Source: Lentzea xinjiangensis (GTDB lineage: Bacteria > Actinomycetota > Actinomycetes > Mycobacteriales > Pseudonocardiaceae). Taken from it: a DNA stretch of 64,000 bases. The position numbers and the translations under genes are program-made. The notes under the pieces were generated by a model. It was given only the letters and a program-made list of their open reading frames with translations, did not search any database and had not been told where the DNA came from. Below are positions 25,742-34,799 of this stretch, piece after piece; position 1 is the first letter of the stretch; each line of letters begins with the position of its first letter. The stretch covers positions 186,001 to 250,000 of the forward strand of contig NZ_FOFR01000005.1 of NCBI RefSeq assembly GCF_900110955.1. Reading direction: 5' to 3'.

Positions 25742-27136
25742 TCAGCTGTCGAATCCCAGTCCCAGCCTGTCGAGAGTGCGCAGCCACAGGTTCCGCTTGC
25801 CCGCGCGGCGGTCCGCCCGGTCGAGGGACCACTTGGTGAGTCCGATTCCCGCTCGTGCCAGGGGATCCGGCGGGAACGGCAGGGGCTTCGTGCGCACCAT
25901 GCTCAGTTCGGTGCGCGAAGTTCGTTCTCCCGCCAACCGGTCGAGCATGACCTCCGCGCCGAAGCGGGTCGCGCCCACACCGAGGCCGGTGTAGCCGGCG
26001 ACGTAGGCGACGTTGCCGGCGTACGCGGTGCCGAAGAACGCGGAGAAGCGGGAACTGGTGGCGATGGCGCCACCCCAGGAGTGGCTGAAGCGCAGTCCTT
26101 CCAGTTGCGGGAAGCACTGGAAGAAGTTCCTGGCCAGTGTCAGGTTGGTTTCCGGGCGCTGATCGTGGTCGGCGGAGACGCGGCCGCCGTGGGGGTAGAT
26201 CGCGTCGTAGCCTCCCCACAGGATTCTGTTGTCGGCGCTGAGCCGGAAGTAGTGGAAGCTGTTGGCCGAGTCGCTGAGCCCTTGGCGATTCCGCCAACCC
26301 ACGGCGGCGAGTTGTTCGGCGTTCAACGGTTCGGTCATCAGTGCGTAGTCGTAGACCGGGACGATGTAGGGGCGCACCCGTTTGAGCAGGGATGGGAACA
26401 CGTTGGTGGCCAGTGCGACCTTGCGGGCGTGGACCTTGCCGTACGGGGTGTGAGCGGTCATGCCGGCCCCGTCTCGGCCGAGAGCCGAGACGGGACTGTT
26501 CTCGTGGATTCGCACGCCGAGGCCCGCTACGGCTCGTTTGAGGCCCCAGGCGAGTTTGGCGGGGTGGAGCATGGCCACGCCGTGCCGATCGTGCAGTCCG
26601 CCGAGGAACGTGGGTGAGTCGACCTCGGCGCGCACCTGGTCACGGTCGAGGTAGTCCAGCCGGACACCGTGGCGGACAGCTACTTCGACTGCATCGCGCA
26701 GTTCGCCGACCTGGTGGGGTTCGGTGGCCACGTCGATCTCGCCGGTGCGTTCGAAGTCGCAGTCCAGCGAATAGCGGGCCACCGCGGCCTCGATTTCGTC
26801 GAGGTTGCGGGCGCCCAGTTCGGTGAGCCTGGTGATCTCGGCCGGCCAGCGGTCGAGGCCGTTGGCGAAACCGTGGGTGAGGCTGGCGGCGCAGAAACCG
26901 CCGTTGCGCCCGGAGGCGGCCCAGCCGATCTCCTTGGCCTCGATCAGGACCACGTCCCGCTGAGGGTCGCGTTCCTTCGCGATCAGCGCTGTCCACAAGC
27001 CCGTGTATCCGCCTCCGATCACGAGCAGGTCGCAGTGCTCCTCCCCTACCAGCGCGGGATTGGCCGGTGGTCTGCCCGGATCGTCCAGCCAGAACGGTGC
27101 CGGCTGCGCCTCGGCGAGCGATCGTGCGGGGTCCAC
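25742..27136 (-). CDS. FAD-dependent amine oxidoreductase (DAO family, PuuB-like)
   Basis: A 464-residue flavoprotein of the D-amino-acid-oxidase family, closest in pattern to gamma-glutamylputrescine oxidases. The dinucleotide-binding motif LLVIGGGYTGLWTAL is followed by a second flavin motif WAASGRNGGFCAASL. The C-terminus has GNVAYVAGYTGLGVGATRFGAE. It probably oxidises an amine in the cytosol, producing an aldehyde for the dehydrogenase encoded upstream. It is the last gene of the four-gene unit, 52 bases after the DM13 gene, and starts with GTG. Confidence 0.88.
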   Translation of the reverse strand: MDPARSLAEAQPAPFWLDDPGRPPANPALVGEEHCDLLVIGGGYTGLWTALIAKERDPQRDVVLIEAKEIGWAASGRNGGFCAASLTHGFANGLDRWPAEITRLTELGARNLDEIEAAVARYSLDCDFERTGEIDVATEPHQVGELRDAVEVAVRHGVRLDYLDRDQVRAEVDSPTFLGGLHDRHGVAMLHPAKLAWGLKRAVAGLGVRIHENSPVSALGRDGAGMTAHTPYGKVHARKVALATNVFPSLLKRVRPYIVPVYDYALMTEPLNAEQLAAVGWRNRQGLSDSANSFHYFRLSADNRILWGGYDAIYPHGGRVSADHDQRPETNLTLARNFFQCFPQLEGLRFSHSWGGAIATSSRFSAFFGTAYAGNVAYVAGYTGLGVGATRFGAEVMLDRLAGERTSRTELSMVRTKPLPFPPDPLARAGIGLTKWSLDRADRRAGKRNLWLRTLDRLGLGFDS

Positions 27137-27188
27137 GGCATTTCACACCTTTACGGGGTACGAGAGGGGCATCAGAGGAGGGGAGGGG

Positions 27189-27680
27189 TCAGCTGTTCAG
27201 ATCTGCTGCACCGAAGGAAACGTGGAAGCGGGCGCACCACAGGGAGACGCTGCCGAGCTTGGTCAGGTCGGCGTTGTGGGGGATGGCGTAGTTCTGGTCA
27301 CCCTGGTCGCCTTTGAGCGGTCCGAGGTCGAGGTGGTCACCGTCGTCGAAGGCGAACCAGCCGCCGATCCCGGCTTGGACGGGCTGGTCCGACAGCCAGA
27401 TCCGCACATCGGGCCCGAGGCTGGTGCTGAGGTTCTCCAGGCGGAGGGTGCGCGTGCCGTCGGGTGCTTCCAGCACCTGCACCGTGCCGCTGGTGTCGTG
27501 TTCGTGGGAGATGAGCAAGGCGTGGGCGGTGACCTCGCCGGCGGGGCTCGCCTCACGGACCGACTTGTTCATGAACAGCAACCAGGGCTCGCTCACGACA
27601 CCCATGAGCAGGGTCAGAATCCCCAGAGCTATCAGCAGCTTCCTGACCAACGGTTTCTTCAAAGTCGCAGGTACACGCAT
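27189..27680 (-). CDS. DM13-domain membrane-anchored protein
   Basis: A 163-residue protein with a short basic N-terminus, one membrane segment (LLIALGILTLLMGVV) and an external DM13 domain. The domain has LSTSLGPDVRIWLSD, DLGPLKGDQGDQNYAIP and the Cys-containing VSLWCARFHVSFGAADL. DM13 domains are proposed redox or electron-transfer modules. The ATG at 27680 is preceded by GAGGACC. Its presence between the aldehyde dehydrogenase and the oxidase suggests a redox role in amine degradation; that is inference. Confidence 0.85.
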   Translation of the reverse strand: MRVPATLKKPLVRKLLIALGILTLLMGVVSEPWLLFMNKSVREASPAGEVTAHALLISHEHDTSGTVQVLEAPDGTRTLRLENLSTSLGPDVRIWLSDQPVQAGIGGWFAFDDGDHLDLGPLKGDQGDQNYAIPHNADLTKLGSVSLWCARFHVSFGAADLNS

Positions 27681-27726
27681 TACCGGTCCTCGTGGTTGTT
27701 GACGTGGTGGGGCCTGCTCGCTCGGT

Positions 27727-29190
27727 TCAGCTGAGCTTGGCCATGACATGCTTGATGTTGGTGAAGTCCTCGAGCGCATACGCCGAGAGGTCCTTGCCGT
27801 AGCCGGACTGCCCGTAACCGCCGTGCGGCATCTCGGAGACGAGCGGGAGGTGGTCGTTGATCCACACGCAGCCGAAGCGCAGCGCGCGGGAGACCCTCAA
27901 CGCCCTGCCGACATCACGTGTCCAGACCGAGGACGCCAAGCCGTACGGAGTGCCGTTGGCGAACTCGATTGCCTGCGGCTCGCCGGAGAAGCGCTGCACG
28001 GTGATAACCGGCCCGAAGATCTCCGCTTGGCTGAGCTCGTCGTCCTGACGCACACCGACCACGACGGTCGGTTCGAGGAAACACCCCTGCTCTTCCGGAC
28101 GGCGGCCACCGGTCACGATCTCGGTGTGGTCCGGCCTGCGGTCGAGGAACCCCTCGACCCTGGCGCGTTGTGCTGCGGAGTTGAGCGGTCCCAACGAGGT
28201 CAGCGGTGACATCGTGTCGCCGGTGCGGAAGTCACGCGCGTGCTCGACGAGTCCGGCCACCAGTTCGTCGTGGACACCGTCGGCCACCAGCACGCGCGTC
28301 GCCGCGGTGCAGTCCTGGCCCGCGTTGTAGTACCCGACACGGGTGATGATGTCGACGGCCGACTCCAGGTCCGCGTCGTCGAAGACGACGACGGGGGCCT
28401 TTCCGCCGAGTTCGAGGTGCACGCGCTTGAGGGTCTGCACGGCGGCGGTCGCGACAGCACGGCCGGCACCGGCAGATCCGGTCAGCGCGATCATGTCGAC
28501 GTCGGGGTGCCGCGCCAGCGACGCGCCGGTCCGGCCATCACCGGTCACGACGTTGAGCACCCCCGATGGCAGTTCCTCCGCCGCCAGCTCAGCCAGCATC
28601 AGCGTCGTGAGCGGAGTGGTCTCGGAGGGCTTGAGCACGACCGTGTTCCCCGTCGCGAGCGCGGGGCCGATCTTCCAGGCGGCCATCTGCAACGGGTAGT
28701 TCCATGGCGTGATCTGCCCGATCACGCCCACCGGTTCGCGGCGGACCATCGAGGTGTAGCCGTCGAGGTACTCGCCTGCCGCCCGTCCCTCCACGACGCG
28801 CGCGGCGCCCGCGAAGAATCGGAGGTTGTCGATGGAGGCTGCGACCTCCTGCACGGCCGCGGCGAGGGGTTTGCCCGCGTTGCGGGCTTCGACTCGGCTG
28901 ATCTCGCCGGCGTTGTCCTCGACGCGGTCGGCGATGCGGCGCAGCGCGTCCGACCGGTCCTTGGGCGTGCTGCCGGACCACCGGATGAACGCGTGCCGTG
29001 CCGCGGCGACGGCGAGATCGACCTCGGCCTCGGTGCCGCGTGGCGACCGGGCGAGCAGTTCACCGTTCGCGGGGTCGACGACGTCGTCGGCCTCACCAGC
29101 GGAGTCCACCGCTTCCCCGGCCACGTGGTGGCGCAGAACCACGGCCGGAGACGGCTGGCCGGGTTTCGACGGGTTCGTGTTGACGGGCAT
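27727..29190 (-). CDS. Aminobutyraldehyde-type aldehyde dehydrogenase
   Basis: A 487-residue NAD(P)-dependent aldehyde dehydrogenase. The fold motifs are [18 protein letters not shown], the general base Glu in LELGGKAP and the catalytic Cys in [12 protein letters not shown]. Best resemblance is to gamma-aminobutyraldehyde and betaine-aldehyde dehydrogenases. It would oxidise the aminoaldehyde made by the oxidase or aminotransferase of this unit. The ATG at 29190 has AAGGA upstream. It lies 82 bases after the AhpD-like gene. Confidence 0.9.
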   Translation of the reverse strand: MPVNTNPSKPGQPSPAVVLRHHVAGEAVDSAGEADDVVDPANGELLARSPRGTEAEVDLAVAAARHAFIRWSGSTPKDRSDALRRIADRVEDNAGEISRVEARNAGKPLAAAVQEVAASIDNLRFFAGAARVVEGRAAGEYLDGYTSMVRREPVGVIGQITPWNYPLQMAAWKIGPALATGNTVVLKPSETTPLTTLMLAELAAEELPSGVLNVVTGDGRTGASLARHPDVDMIALTGSAGAGRAVATAAVQTLKRVHLELGGKAPVVVFDDADLESAVDIITRVGYYNAGQDCTAATRVLVADGVHDELVAGLVEHARDFRTGDTMSPLTSLGPLNSAAQRARVEGFLDRRPDHTEIVTGGRRPEEQGCFLEPTVVVGVRQDDELSQAEIFGPVITVQRFSGEPQAIEFANGTPYGLASSVWTRDVGRALRVSRALRFGCVWINDHLPLVSEMPHGGYGQSGYGKDLSAYALEDFTNIKHVMAKLS

Positions 29191-29272
29191 GTCACGTCCT
29201 TCTCGGTCGAGAGCGGTGCCGCGGCGCTGCCACGTCGCCACCCAGGGTTGGAACGACATGGCAGCCCTCGGC

Positions 29273-29830
29273 TCAAACGGTTGCGGGATCCTCGGCAGCG
29301 AACTCGACCGCCGGGAAGTCCAGCGGCACGTCGCTGAGGTGGTGCAGGTAGTTCGTCAGCGTGGTGGCGATCGCGTGACCGACGAGTTCAACGATCTCCG
29401 GATCGCCGTAGCCGGCCGCCCGCACCTCCGCCAGCTGGTCGTCCGACGGCCTCCCGCGATGCCGCACGACGCGCTGCACGAAGGTCAGCGCGGCCTGGAC
29501 TTTCGGGTCCGACGCGTGTCCGGACCTGGCGGCGAGGATGTCCTCTTCGGACACACCGAACTCCCGGGCCGTGTCGCTGTGTGCGGCGAGACAGTAGGCG
29601 CAGCGGTTCTCGTTGGCCACCGCGATCGCCAGCTGCTCACCGACTTTGCCGCGGAAGGCGCCCTTGCCCAAAGCCCGGTCGAAGTCCAGCAGCGCACGGG
29701 TGAGCGGCGTCGACAGGGCGATGACCTCGCCCAGGTTGGGCACCCCGCCCCATGCTTTCCGCAGAAGGGCGCGAGCTTCCTGCTGTTGCGGATTCTGCGT
29801 TGACGGTCCTGCGGTTTCGATGCGCGACAA
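29273..29830 (-). CDS. Carboxymuconolactone decarboxylase/AhpD-like peroxidase-related protein
   Basis: A 185-residue protein of the AhpD-like family. The redox motif is [16 protein letters not shown] (CxxC followed by His), and ANENRC just before it is typical. Members reduce peroxides; in an amine oxidase operon this would protect against hydrogen peroxide produced by the flavoprotein, which is inference. It starts with TTG preceded by GGAGGAGAA. It is the first gene of the four-gene unit and has a strong palindromic operator 29 bases upstream. Confidence 0.87.
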   Translation of the reverse strand: MSRIETAGPSTQNPQQQEARALLRKAWGGVPNLGEVIALSTPLTRALLDFDRALGKGAFRGKVGEQLAIAVANENRCAYCLAAHSDTAREFGVSEEDILAARSGHASDPKVQAALTFVQRVVRHRGRPSDDQLAEVRAAGYGDPEIVELVGHAIATTLTNYLHHLSDVPLDFPAVEFAAEDPATV

Positions 29831-29857
29831 CGAATTCTCCTCCTGGACGAATGTCTG

Positions 29858-29893
29858 TACCAGACAGTACAGAGACTGTACTGTCTGGTCAAG
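29858..29893. promoter_or_regulatory. TetR-type operator 1
   Basis: A perfect inverted repeat with 14-bp arms (ACCAGACAGTACAG and complement) and a 3-base centre at 29859-29889, placed 28 bases upstream of the AhpD-like gene. The same 36-base block, with a few changes, occurs before the aminotransferase gene. The likely ligand is the TetR regulator encoded at 32006-32602. Confidence 0.85.
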
Positions 29894-30476
29894 AAAATTT
29901 GCGATTCAACGCAGGACAGCAGCTGCAACCGCAGAGCCGCGGATTCCGCAGCGAACTCAGCAGGGTTCTACGCGTACGTGCCCCGCAGCGAGTGCCACTT
30001 CAAGCCCACCCTGGAACGGACGTGGCGCAGCACCGAAACGCCCCTCAGCCGACGCGAGTTCCATTCCGGTCGTTCAAAGGGTCCCCGTCTGCCCTCTGCC
30101 CCATCACGGGGACGAGAAAGACAGATAGAGATGTTGCCTTGCTGAGCACGGTCGAGGATCGACACCAACGCGTTGCGGGCGGCCACTCGGGCCGTCGACC
30201 GCCCATTCCCCGGCCGATTCAGAGGGCAGCACACCGTTGCCCAGGCGAACGTTGCGCTGCAGAGCCATCACTCAGGACGCCGTGGCAGGTCGACCATGTT
30301 CGACCCCGTCTGCGGGACTCTGCCCGCACAATGCGCCGGCAACACGTTCAGCGCCACCTCAAGCGCACCGCCAGTCGGCTCGCTGCCTGCTGCCAGGCGG
30401 GCCGATCTACCGCTGGATGCCCCAGGCACATGACGTCAACAATGGAGCCAGTCGCCATCGCTGGCCCTGAGAGGCG
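29894..30476. other. Non-coding stretch inside the insertion
   Basis: About 580 bases between operator 1 and the stop of the aminotransferase gene contain no reading frame that I recognise or that has normal codon use. It may be decayed sequence. No repeats or hairpins stand out. Confidence 0.5.
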
Positions 30477-31892
30477 TTAGAGCTTGTCCCACGCCGCAGT
30501 CAGACAGGACCGCAGGATCGACTCCATCTCGTCGAAGTGGGACTGGTCGCAGATCAGCGGCGGCGACAGCTGCACGACCGGCTCGCCGCGGTCGTCGGCC
30601 CGGCAGTACAGGCCGTTCTCGAACAACGCCGGGGAGAGGTGGCCGCGCAGGACCCGCTCGGACTCCTCCGGCGTGAAGGTCTCCTTGCCGGCCTCGTCCT
30701 TCACGAGTTCGACGCCGTAGAAGTACCCGGCACCGCGCACGTCGCCGACGATCGGCAGGTCCAGCAATCGCTCCAGAGTGGACCGGAAGGCGTCCTCGTT
30801 CCGCCTCACATGACCGTAGAGGTCCTCACGTTCAAGGATGTCGAGGTTGGCGAGCGCGACCGCGCAGGACACGGGATGGCCGCCGTAGGTCGAGCCGTGC
30901 ATGAACGTCGCCCCGTCCCGGAACGGTTCCATCAGCCTCTCGCTGATGAGCACGGCGCCCAGCGGGGCGTAGCCGGACGTCAGGCCCTTGGCCGTGGTGA
31001 TCATGTCCGGCCGGTAGCCGTAGCGGTTGGCCCCGTAGTCGAACCCCAGCCGGCCAAAGGCGCAGATGACCTCGTCCGACACCAGCAGCACGTCGTGGCG
31101 GTCGCAGATCTCCCGCACCCGCTCGAAGTAGCCGGGCGGGGGCGGGAAGCAGCCGCCGGTGTTCTGCAACGGTTCCAGGAACACCGCGGCCACGGTGTCC
31201 GGGCCCTCGAACTCGATCGCCTGAGCGATCTGGTCGGCCGCCCACACTCCGAACGCGGCGTAGTCGCCGCCGTGCACGGGCGCGCGGTAGAAGTTCGTGT
31301 TCGGGACCTTCAGCGCGCTGGGCACCAGCGGCTCGAAGTCCTGTTTCGCACCGGGCAGGCCGGTGATGGACAACGCGCCGGCCGTCGTGCCGTGATAGGC
31401 CAGCGATCGGCTGACCACCTTGTGCTTGCGGGGCTTGCCCCGGAGCTTGAAGTACTGCTTCGCCAGCTTCCACGCGGTCTCGACGGACTCGCCACCGCTG
31501 ACGGTGAAGAAGACCCGGTTCAGGTCACCCGGCGCGGTGGCGACCAGTCGTTCGGCGAGCTCGATGGCGGTGGGATGGGCGGCACCCCACAACGGGAAGT
31601 ACCCGAGCTCCCTGCTCTGCTTGGCCGCGGCCTCTGCCAGCTCCTCACGGCCGTGGCCCACCTGGACCGCGAACAGGCCGGCCAGACCGTCGAGATATCG
31701 CTTTCCGTCGGCATCCCAGACGTGCACGCCGTCGCCGCGCACGATCACCGGCGGCGCCACCCCATCGCCGTGCCGGGTGAAGTGCATCCACAGGTGATCG
31801 CCAGCTGTCGCAGCGCGCGCGGCTCTGTGGCGGCGATCCGACGTTGTCGGGGAGATCCGCGATGACGGATCGTTGATGTCGAGGCTTGACAA
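30477..31892 (-). CDS. Class III aminotransferase, putrescine/polyamine type
   Basis: A 471-residue PLP enzyme that transfers an amino group from an omega-amine, typically putrescine or a related diamine, to pyruvate or a keto acid. The PLP lysine is in TTAKGLTSGYAPLG. The segments SRSLAYHGTTAGALS and LVSDEVICAFGRLG are as in SpuC-like enzymes. It starts with TTG preceded by GGAGGAATACC. It is separately transcribed from the other catabolic genes but shares their operator, 27 bases upstream. Confidence 0.9.
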   Translation of the reverse strand: MSSLDINDPSSRISPTTSDRRHRAARAATAGDHLWMHFTRHGDGVAPPVIVRGDGVHVWDADGKRYLDGLAGLFAVQVGHGREELAEAAAKQSRELGYFPLWGAAHPTAIELAERLVATAPGDLNRVFFTVSGGESVETAWKLAKQYFKLRGKPRKHKVVSRSLAYHGTTAGALSITGLPGAKQDFEPLVPSALKVPNTNFYRAPVHGGDYAAFGVWAADQIAQAIEFEGPDTVAAVFLEPLQNTGGCFPPPPGYFERVREICDRHDVLLVSDEVICAFGRLGFDYGANRYGYRPDMITTAKGLTSGYAPLGAVLISERLMEPFRDGATFMHGSTYGGHPVSCAVALANLDILEREDLYGHVRRNEDAFRSTLERLLDLPIVGDVRGAGYFYGVELVKDEAGKETFTPEESERVLRGHLSPALFENGLYCRADDRGEPVVQLSPPLICDQSHFDEMESILRSCLTAAWDKL

Positions 31893-31918
31893 GGTATTCC
31901 TCCAACCACGCAGTTTTG

Positions 31919-31954
31919 TACCGAACAGTACAAGTACTGTACTAATCGGTCAAG
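31919..31954. promoter_or_regulatory. TetR-type operator 2
   Basis: A 36-base block aligning without gaps to operator 1. It contains ACAGTAC-AA-GTACTGT at its core and outer ACCGA/TCGGT arms, and is placed 27 bases upstream of the aminotransferase start, the same relative position as operator 1. Confidence 0.85.
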
Positions 31955-32005
31955 ACTGGCGCAGCCACCACCTGCCGGGCGACCGGCGCCCGTGAGAAGT
32001 CGCGT

Positions 32006-32602
32006 CTATCGGAGGATCTGCTCGACCTCACGTCCAAGGCACAGTCGCAGTGTCGACGTGCTGCCGTGCACCTGCGAGAGCAGAACACCGCCCTGATATG
32101 CGGCGAGCAGTGCCTCGGCCGCGGAATCGGGCTCCGTGTCGGCACCGATCTCGCCGCTGTCGACCATGCGTTGGATGCCGGCGGCGATCAACGTCCGCCA
32201 ACGCACGAAGGCGGCTTCGATCGAGGTTTTGACGTCCGGATCGTTCTCGCTGATCTCTGCGGCCAGAGCACCGAGCGGGCACCGCACCGGATCGTCGTCT
32301 TCCTCGTGGAGGCGAACAAGACGATCCGCCCACCGCCGCAGATCCTCACCGGTCGCGATGTCGTCGAGCCAGGGCCGCTGGGCCGCCAGCACGAGTTCGG
32401 TCTGACGTTCGACAACGCTCTGCACCAGGTCTGACTTCCCCGAGAAGAAGTGGTAGAACTGTCCCTTTCCGGTCTTGGACGCCTGCGCGATCTGGTCGAT
32501 GCTGGTAGCGCGCACTCCCCTGCTGTAGAACAGCTCACACGCCACGTCGAGGATGCGCGCCAACGTCGCCCGCCCCTTGTCAGTACTGGGTGCCGCCTTC
32601 AT
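32006..32602 (-). CDS. TetR-family regulator of the amine-catabolic genes
   Basis: A 198-residue repressor. The N-terminal helix-turn-helix domain is typical: ARILDVACELFYSRGVRATS, then IAQASKTGKGQFYHFFSGKSDLV. The C-terminal ligand domain (CPLGALAAEISENDPDVKTS) resembles the TetR_C group of AcuR/NemR-like regulators. The ATG at 32602 gives the standard length. It is encoded upstream of, and on the same strand as, the genes it probably controls. Its own upstream region contains a half-match to the operators. Confidence 0.88.
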   Translation of the reverse strand: MKAAPSTDKGRATLARILDVACELFYSRGVRATSIDQIAQASKTGKGQFYHFFSGKSDLVQSVVERQTELVLAAQRPWLDDIATGEDLRRWADRLVRLHEEDDDPVRCPLGALAAEISENDPDVKTSIEAAFVRWRTLIAAGIQRMVDSGEIGADTEPDSAAEALLAAYQGGVLLSQVHGSTSTLRLCLGREVEQILR

Positions 32603-32691
32603 GCGACACCGGGTTCGAACATGGTGGACATCCGGACGCAGAAACCTGACATGGCGCCCCTCCTTCACTAGCTCGCCGACCACGACCACCA

Positions 32692-32708
32692 CTGGACTAT
32701 ACGGTACA
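32692..32708. promoter_or_regulatory. Possible TetR operator half-site 3
   Basis: On the minus strand this reads TGTACCGTATAGTCCAG, close to the left half of operator 2 (TGTACCGAACAGTACAAG). It is 90 bases upstream of the tetR-like start and would allow autoregulation. Confidence 0.5.
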
Positions 32709-32769
32709 AAGTTGCCGGCTCCGCGGGCGTGGCGTCATATCTGCGCGAGGCCATCTCAGGAGATCATCG

Positions 32770-33060
32770 AGCGGACCGGTCACGACAACACGCAGGCGGC
32801 CGCGAGAGGCGAGACTTCATCCGGGAGTCGATGGAGTAGCCGACGATCCGGTTGGAACAGACGTCCTTGACCGCACACGGGTACGACTTCCCTTCTGCGG
32901 TGCGGTGTTCGGTGATGCCGGCCAGCCACAACAGGTTCGGTGCGGTGGCGGTGAAGTAGCGCCGGACCAGGTCGTCGTGGACCGGCGGACCGACCTTCTT
33001 CCCGTTGCGGCCGCGTTTTTTGCCTAACGCGCTCTACCATCCCGCCGACGAGCAGATCCG
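32770..33060 (-). pseudogene. IS3-family transposase (orfB) fragment
   Basis: On the minus strand one frame reads KKRGRNGKKVGPPVHDDLVRR, then FTATAPNLLWLAGITEHRTA and CAVKDVCSNRIVGYSIDSRM. These belong to the integrase core of IS3-family OrfB, around the second catalytic Asp region. Both ends are missing and the frame breaks after SRMKSRL. It lies just inside the right end of the 7.7-kb insertion and hints at how the element moved. Confidence 0.85.
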
Positions 33061-33185
33061 CCACGCCGTCCGATCCGCCATCCGACCAGCCACGAGGGTC
33101 CCCGCTGTACTGACTGTCAGACGGGACTGGGGCGTGTCCCGTGCGGCTCCCCCGAGGGACGCACGGACGGTCGCAGTGCCGCTGC

Positions 33186-33213
33186 TACGAGATCTGTCCC
33201 GGAGGTGGGTGTG
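33186..33213 (-). repeat. Right inverted repeat of the insertion
   Basis: Inverted, imperfect copy (22 of 28 matches) of the left repeat at 25503-25530. It lies seven bases inside the break in the GH5 gene, against three on the left, so the outermost bases differ between the two ends. Confidence 0.75.
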
Positions 33214-33220
33214 CGAGCGG

Positions 33221-33785
33221 GAACACCAGCGGCTCGACGAACGCGGGCTTCGCGACCCCGCCCGCCTCGTCCATCCGCGCCCGGAACCGGTGGTAGAAGG
33301 GCATCAGCAGGTCGCGTTCCCACTGCTGCGAGGTCTGACCCGCGTCGTACTTGCCCGCGTAGGGCTCGTTGAGCGGGTCGACGCCGACGACGAGCTTGAA
33401 CTCGTCGGCGGGCAAGGCGTTCTTCACGTGCTCGAGCGCCGCGCCGGCCGCGCCGAGGAACGAGTCCTGGACGCCGTCGCGGTTGTGCCAGAAGTCGTAG
33501 GTGGCGGCGGTGACGGCGGTGTTGCTCTTCATGTTCTGGCCCCAGTGCACGCAGAGGCCGCACGACTCCCGGGGGTACCCGCTCGCGGCCCACGCGGGCG
33601 CGCCGTCGCCGGTGTACCAGCTCTCGGGGTTGAAGAGGTACCGCGAGTACAGGTCCTGGTGGAAGTCGAGGTAGACCCGGATCCCCTGGTCGGTGAACGC
33701 GCGCAGCTGGCTCGTCACGCCGTCGAGGTAGGTGTGGTCGATCCGGCCGCGCCGCGGCTCGATCCAGGCCCAGGGAGCGGTCGCA
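33221..33785 (-). pseudogene. N-terminal fragment of the same GH5 endoglycoceramidase-like gene
   Basis: The frame reads IEPRRGRIDHTYLDGVTSQL, IRVYLDFHQDLYSRYL and then VVGVDPLNEPYAGKYD, which contains the general acid/base Glu of GH5 (NEP). It continues to KPAFVEPLVF, where the insertion begins. The 5' end is also lost: no signal peptide or the first ~100 residues precede WAWIEP, and a terminator plus the beta-lactamase gene follow directly. The gene was therefore damaged twice. Confidence 0.87.
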
Positions 33786-33799
33786 GCGGACCTCGGGGC

Positions 33800-33833
33800 G
33801 GTGAGGCAGCGGGGCCGGCCCCGCTGCCTCACC
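33800..33833. terminator. Terminator after the beta-lactamase gene
   Basis: A 34-base perfect palindrome (GGTGAGGCAGCGGGGCC and its complement) starting 21 bases past the beta-lactamase stop. It lies between that gene and the GH5 remnant. Confidence 0.9.
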
Positions 33834-33854
33834 GGAGCACGCCGGTCCGCGCGA

Positions 33855-34736
33855 TCAGCTGAACATCCCGGCGACCAGCTCGGCCGCCTTCGCCAGCAGC
33901 GGCTCGTCGGCGGGCGCGTCGGGCTCGGTGGCCTTGGTCGACAGCACGGCGATCACGATCGGCGAGCGGCCGGGCGGGAACGCGACACCGGCGTCGTTGG
34001 TGGTGCCGTGCTTGCCGGTGCCGGTCTTGTCGCCCCAGCGCCAGGCCGCCGGGAGCCCGGCGCGGATGCGGTTGCCGCCGGTGGTGTTGGCGAGCAGCCA
34101 CTTCGTGAGCTGGTCGGCGTCGGCGCGGTCGAGGGCGTGCCCCAGGGTCAGCCGCGCGTAGCTCTGGCCGATGGCCCGCGGTGAGGTCGTGTCGGTGACG
34201 CGGCCAGGCTCGGCCGAGTTGAGCTCCGGCTCCCAGCGGTCGAGGCGCGTGACCGGGTCGCCGATCGAGCGGCTGAAGCGGCTGATCGCCGTCGGGCCGC
34301 CGAGCTCGCGCAGCAGCAGGTTGGCCGCGCAGTTGTCGCTGTAGGTGATGGTCGCCTCGCACAGCGCCGAGATCGTCATCCCGGCCGCGAGGTTCTCGGG
34401 CCTGCCGGTGATCGGGCCGTAGCCGGACTTGTCGACGTCGGCCTGCGTGTAGGTGATCACCTTGCCCAGCAACGTCCCGTCGTGGTCGCGCCGCAGGACC
34501 GCCGCCGCCGCGATGGTCTTGAACGTCGAGCACATCGGGAAGAGCTCGTCGGCCCGGTGCAGGACCGTGCGGCCGGTGGCCGTCTCCGCCGCGAACACGC
34601 CGAGGCGCGCGTTGTGCTGCCGTTCGAGCTCGCGCAACCTGCCGGTGATCGGCGACGCCTGCGCCTGGGCGGGCACCGCCACGGCCAGCGCCGCTCCGGC
34701 GCCCAGCGCCAGCACCGCACGTCGGTTGACACTCAA
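33855..34736 (-). CDS. Class A beta-lactamase
   Basis: A 293-residue exported beta-lactamase that hydrolyses beta-lactam antibiotics outside the membrane. The signal region has twin arginines (NRRAVLALGAGAALAVA), suggesting Tat or Sec export. All class A motifs are present: CSTFK with Ser70 and Lys73, SDN at 133-135, the omega loop EPELN with Glu169, and KTGTG starting at Lys237. It should be active. It starts with TTG preceded by AAGGGGG. No regulator is adjacent. Confidence 0.93.
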   Translation of the reverse strand: MSVNRRAVLALGAGAALAVAVPAQAQASPITGRLRELERQHNARLGVFAAETATGRTVLHRADELFPMCSTFKTIAAAAVLRRDHDGTLLGKVITYTQADVDKSGYGPITGRPENLAAGMTISALCEATITYSDNCAANLLLRELGGPTAISRFSRSIGDPVTRLDRWEPELNSAEPGRVTDTTSPRAIGQSYARLTLGHALDRADADQLTKWLLANTTGGNRIRAGLPAAWRWGDKTGTGKHGTTNDAGVAFPPGRSPIVIAVLSTKATEPDAPADEPLLAKAAELVAGMFS

Positions 34737-34799
34737 CGTCTTGCCCCCTTCTGCTGAAACCTGTCCACAGGACAGGACGCGCGGGAGATCAACTGGTTG

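Larger units (their letters stand above)
25500..33220. mobile_element. 7.7-kb insertion carrying an amine-catabolic gene cluster
   Basis: This segment interrupts a GH5 gene exactly between PLVF and WNQN. Near its two ends lie 28-bp inverted repeats matching at 22 positions, and GAA flanks both sides (25497-25499 and 33221-33223), compatible with a 3-bp target duplication. Near the right end is a fragment of an IS3-type transposase. The cargo is six intact genes on one strand, including their own TetR regulator. Base composition looks less GC-rich than the flanks, most clearly at the ends. No complete transposase is present, so the element is no longer autonomous. Confidence 0.75.

Noticed and set aside
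29968..30234. Minus-strand frame in the gap inside the insertion
   Set aside because: No family resemblance, poor start context and unusual composition; left as non-coding.
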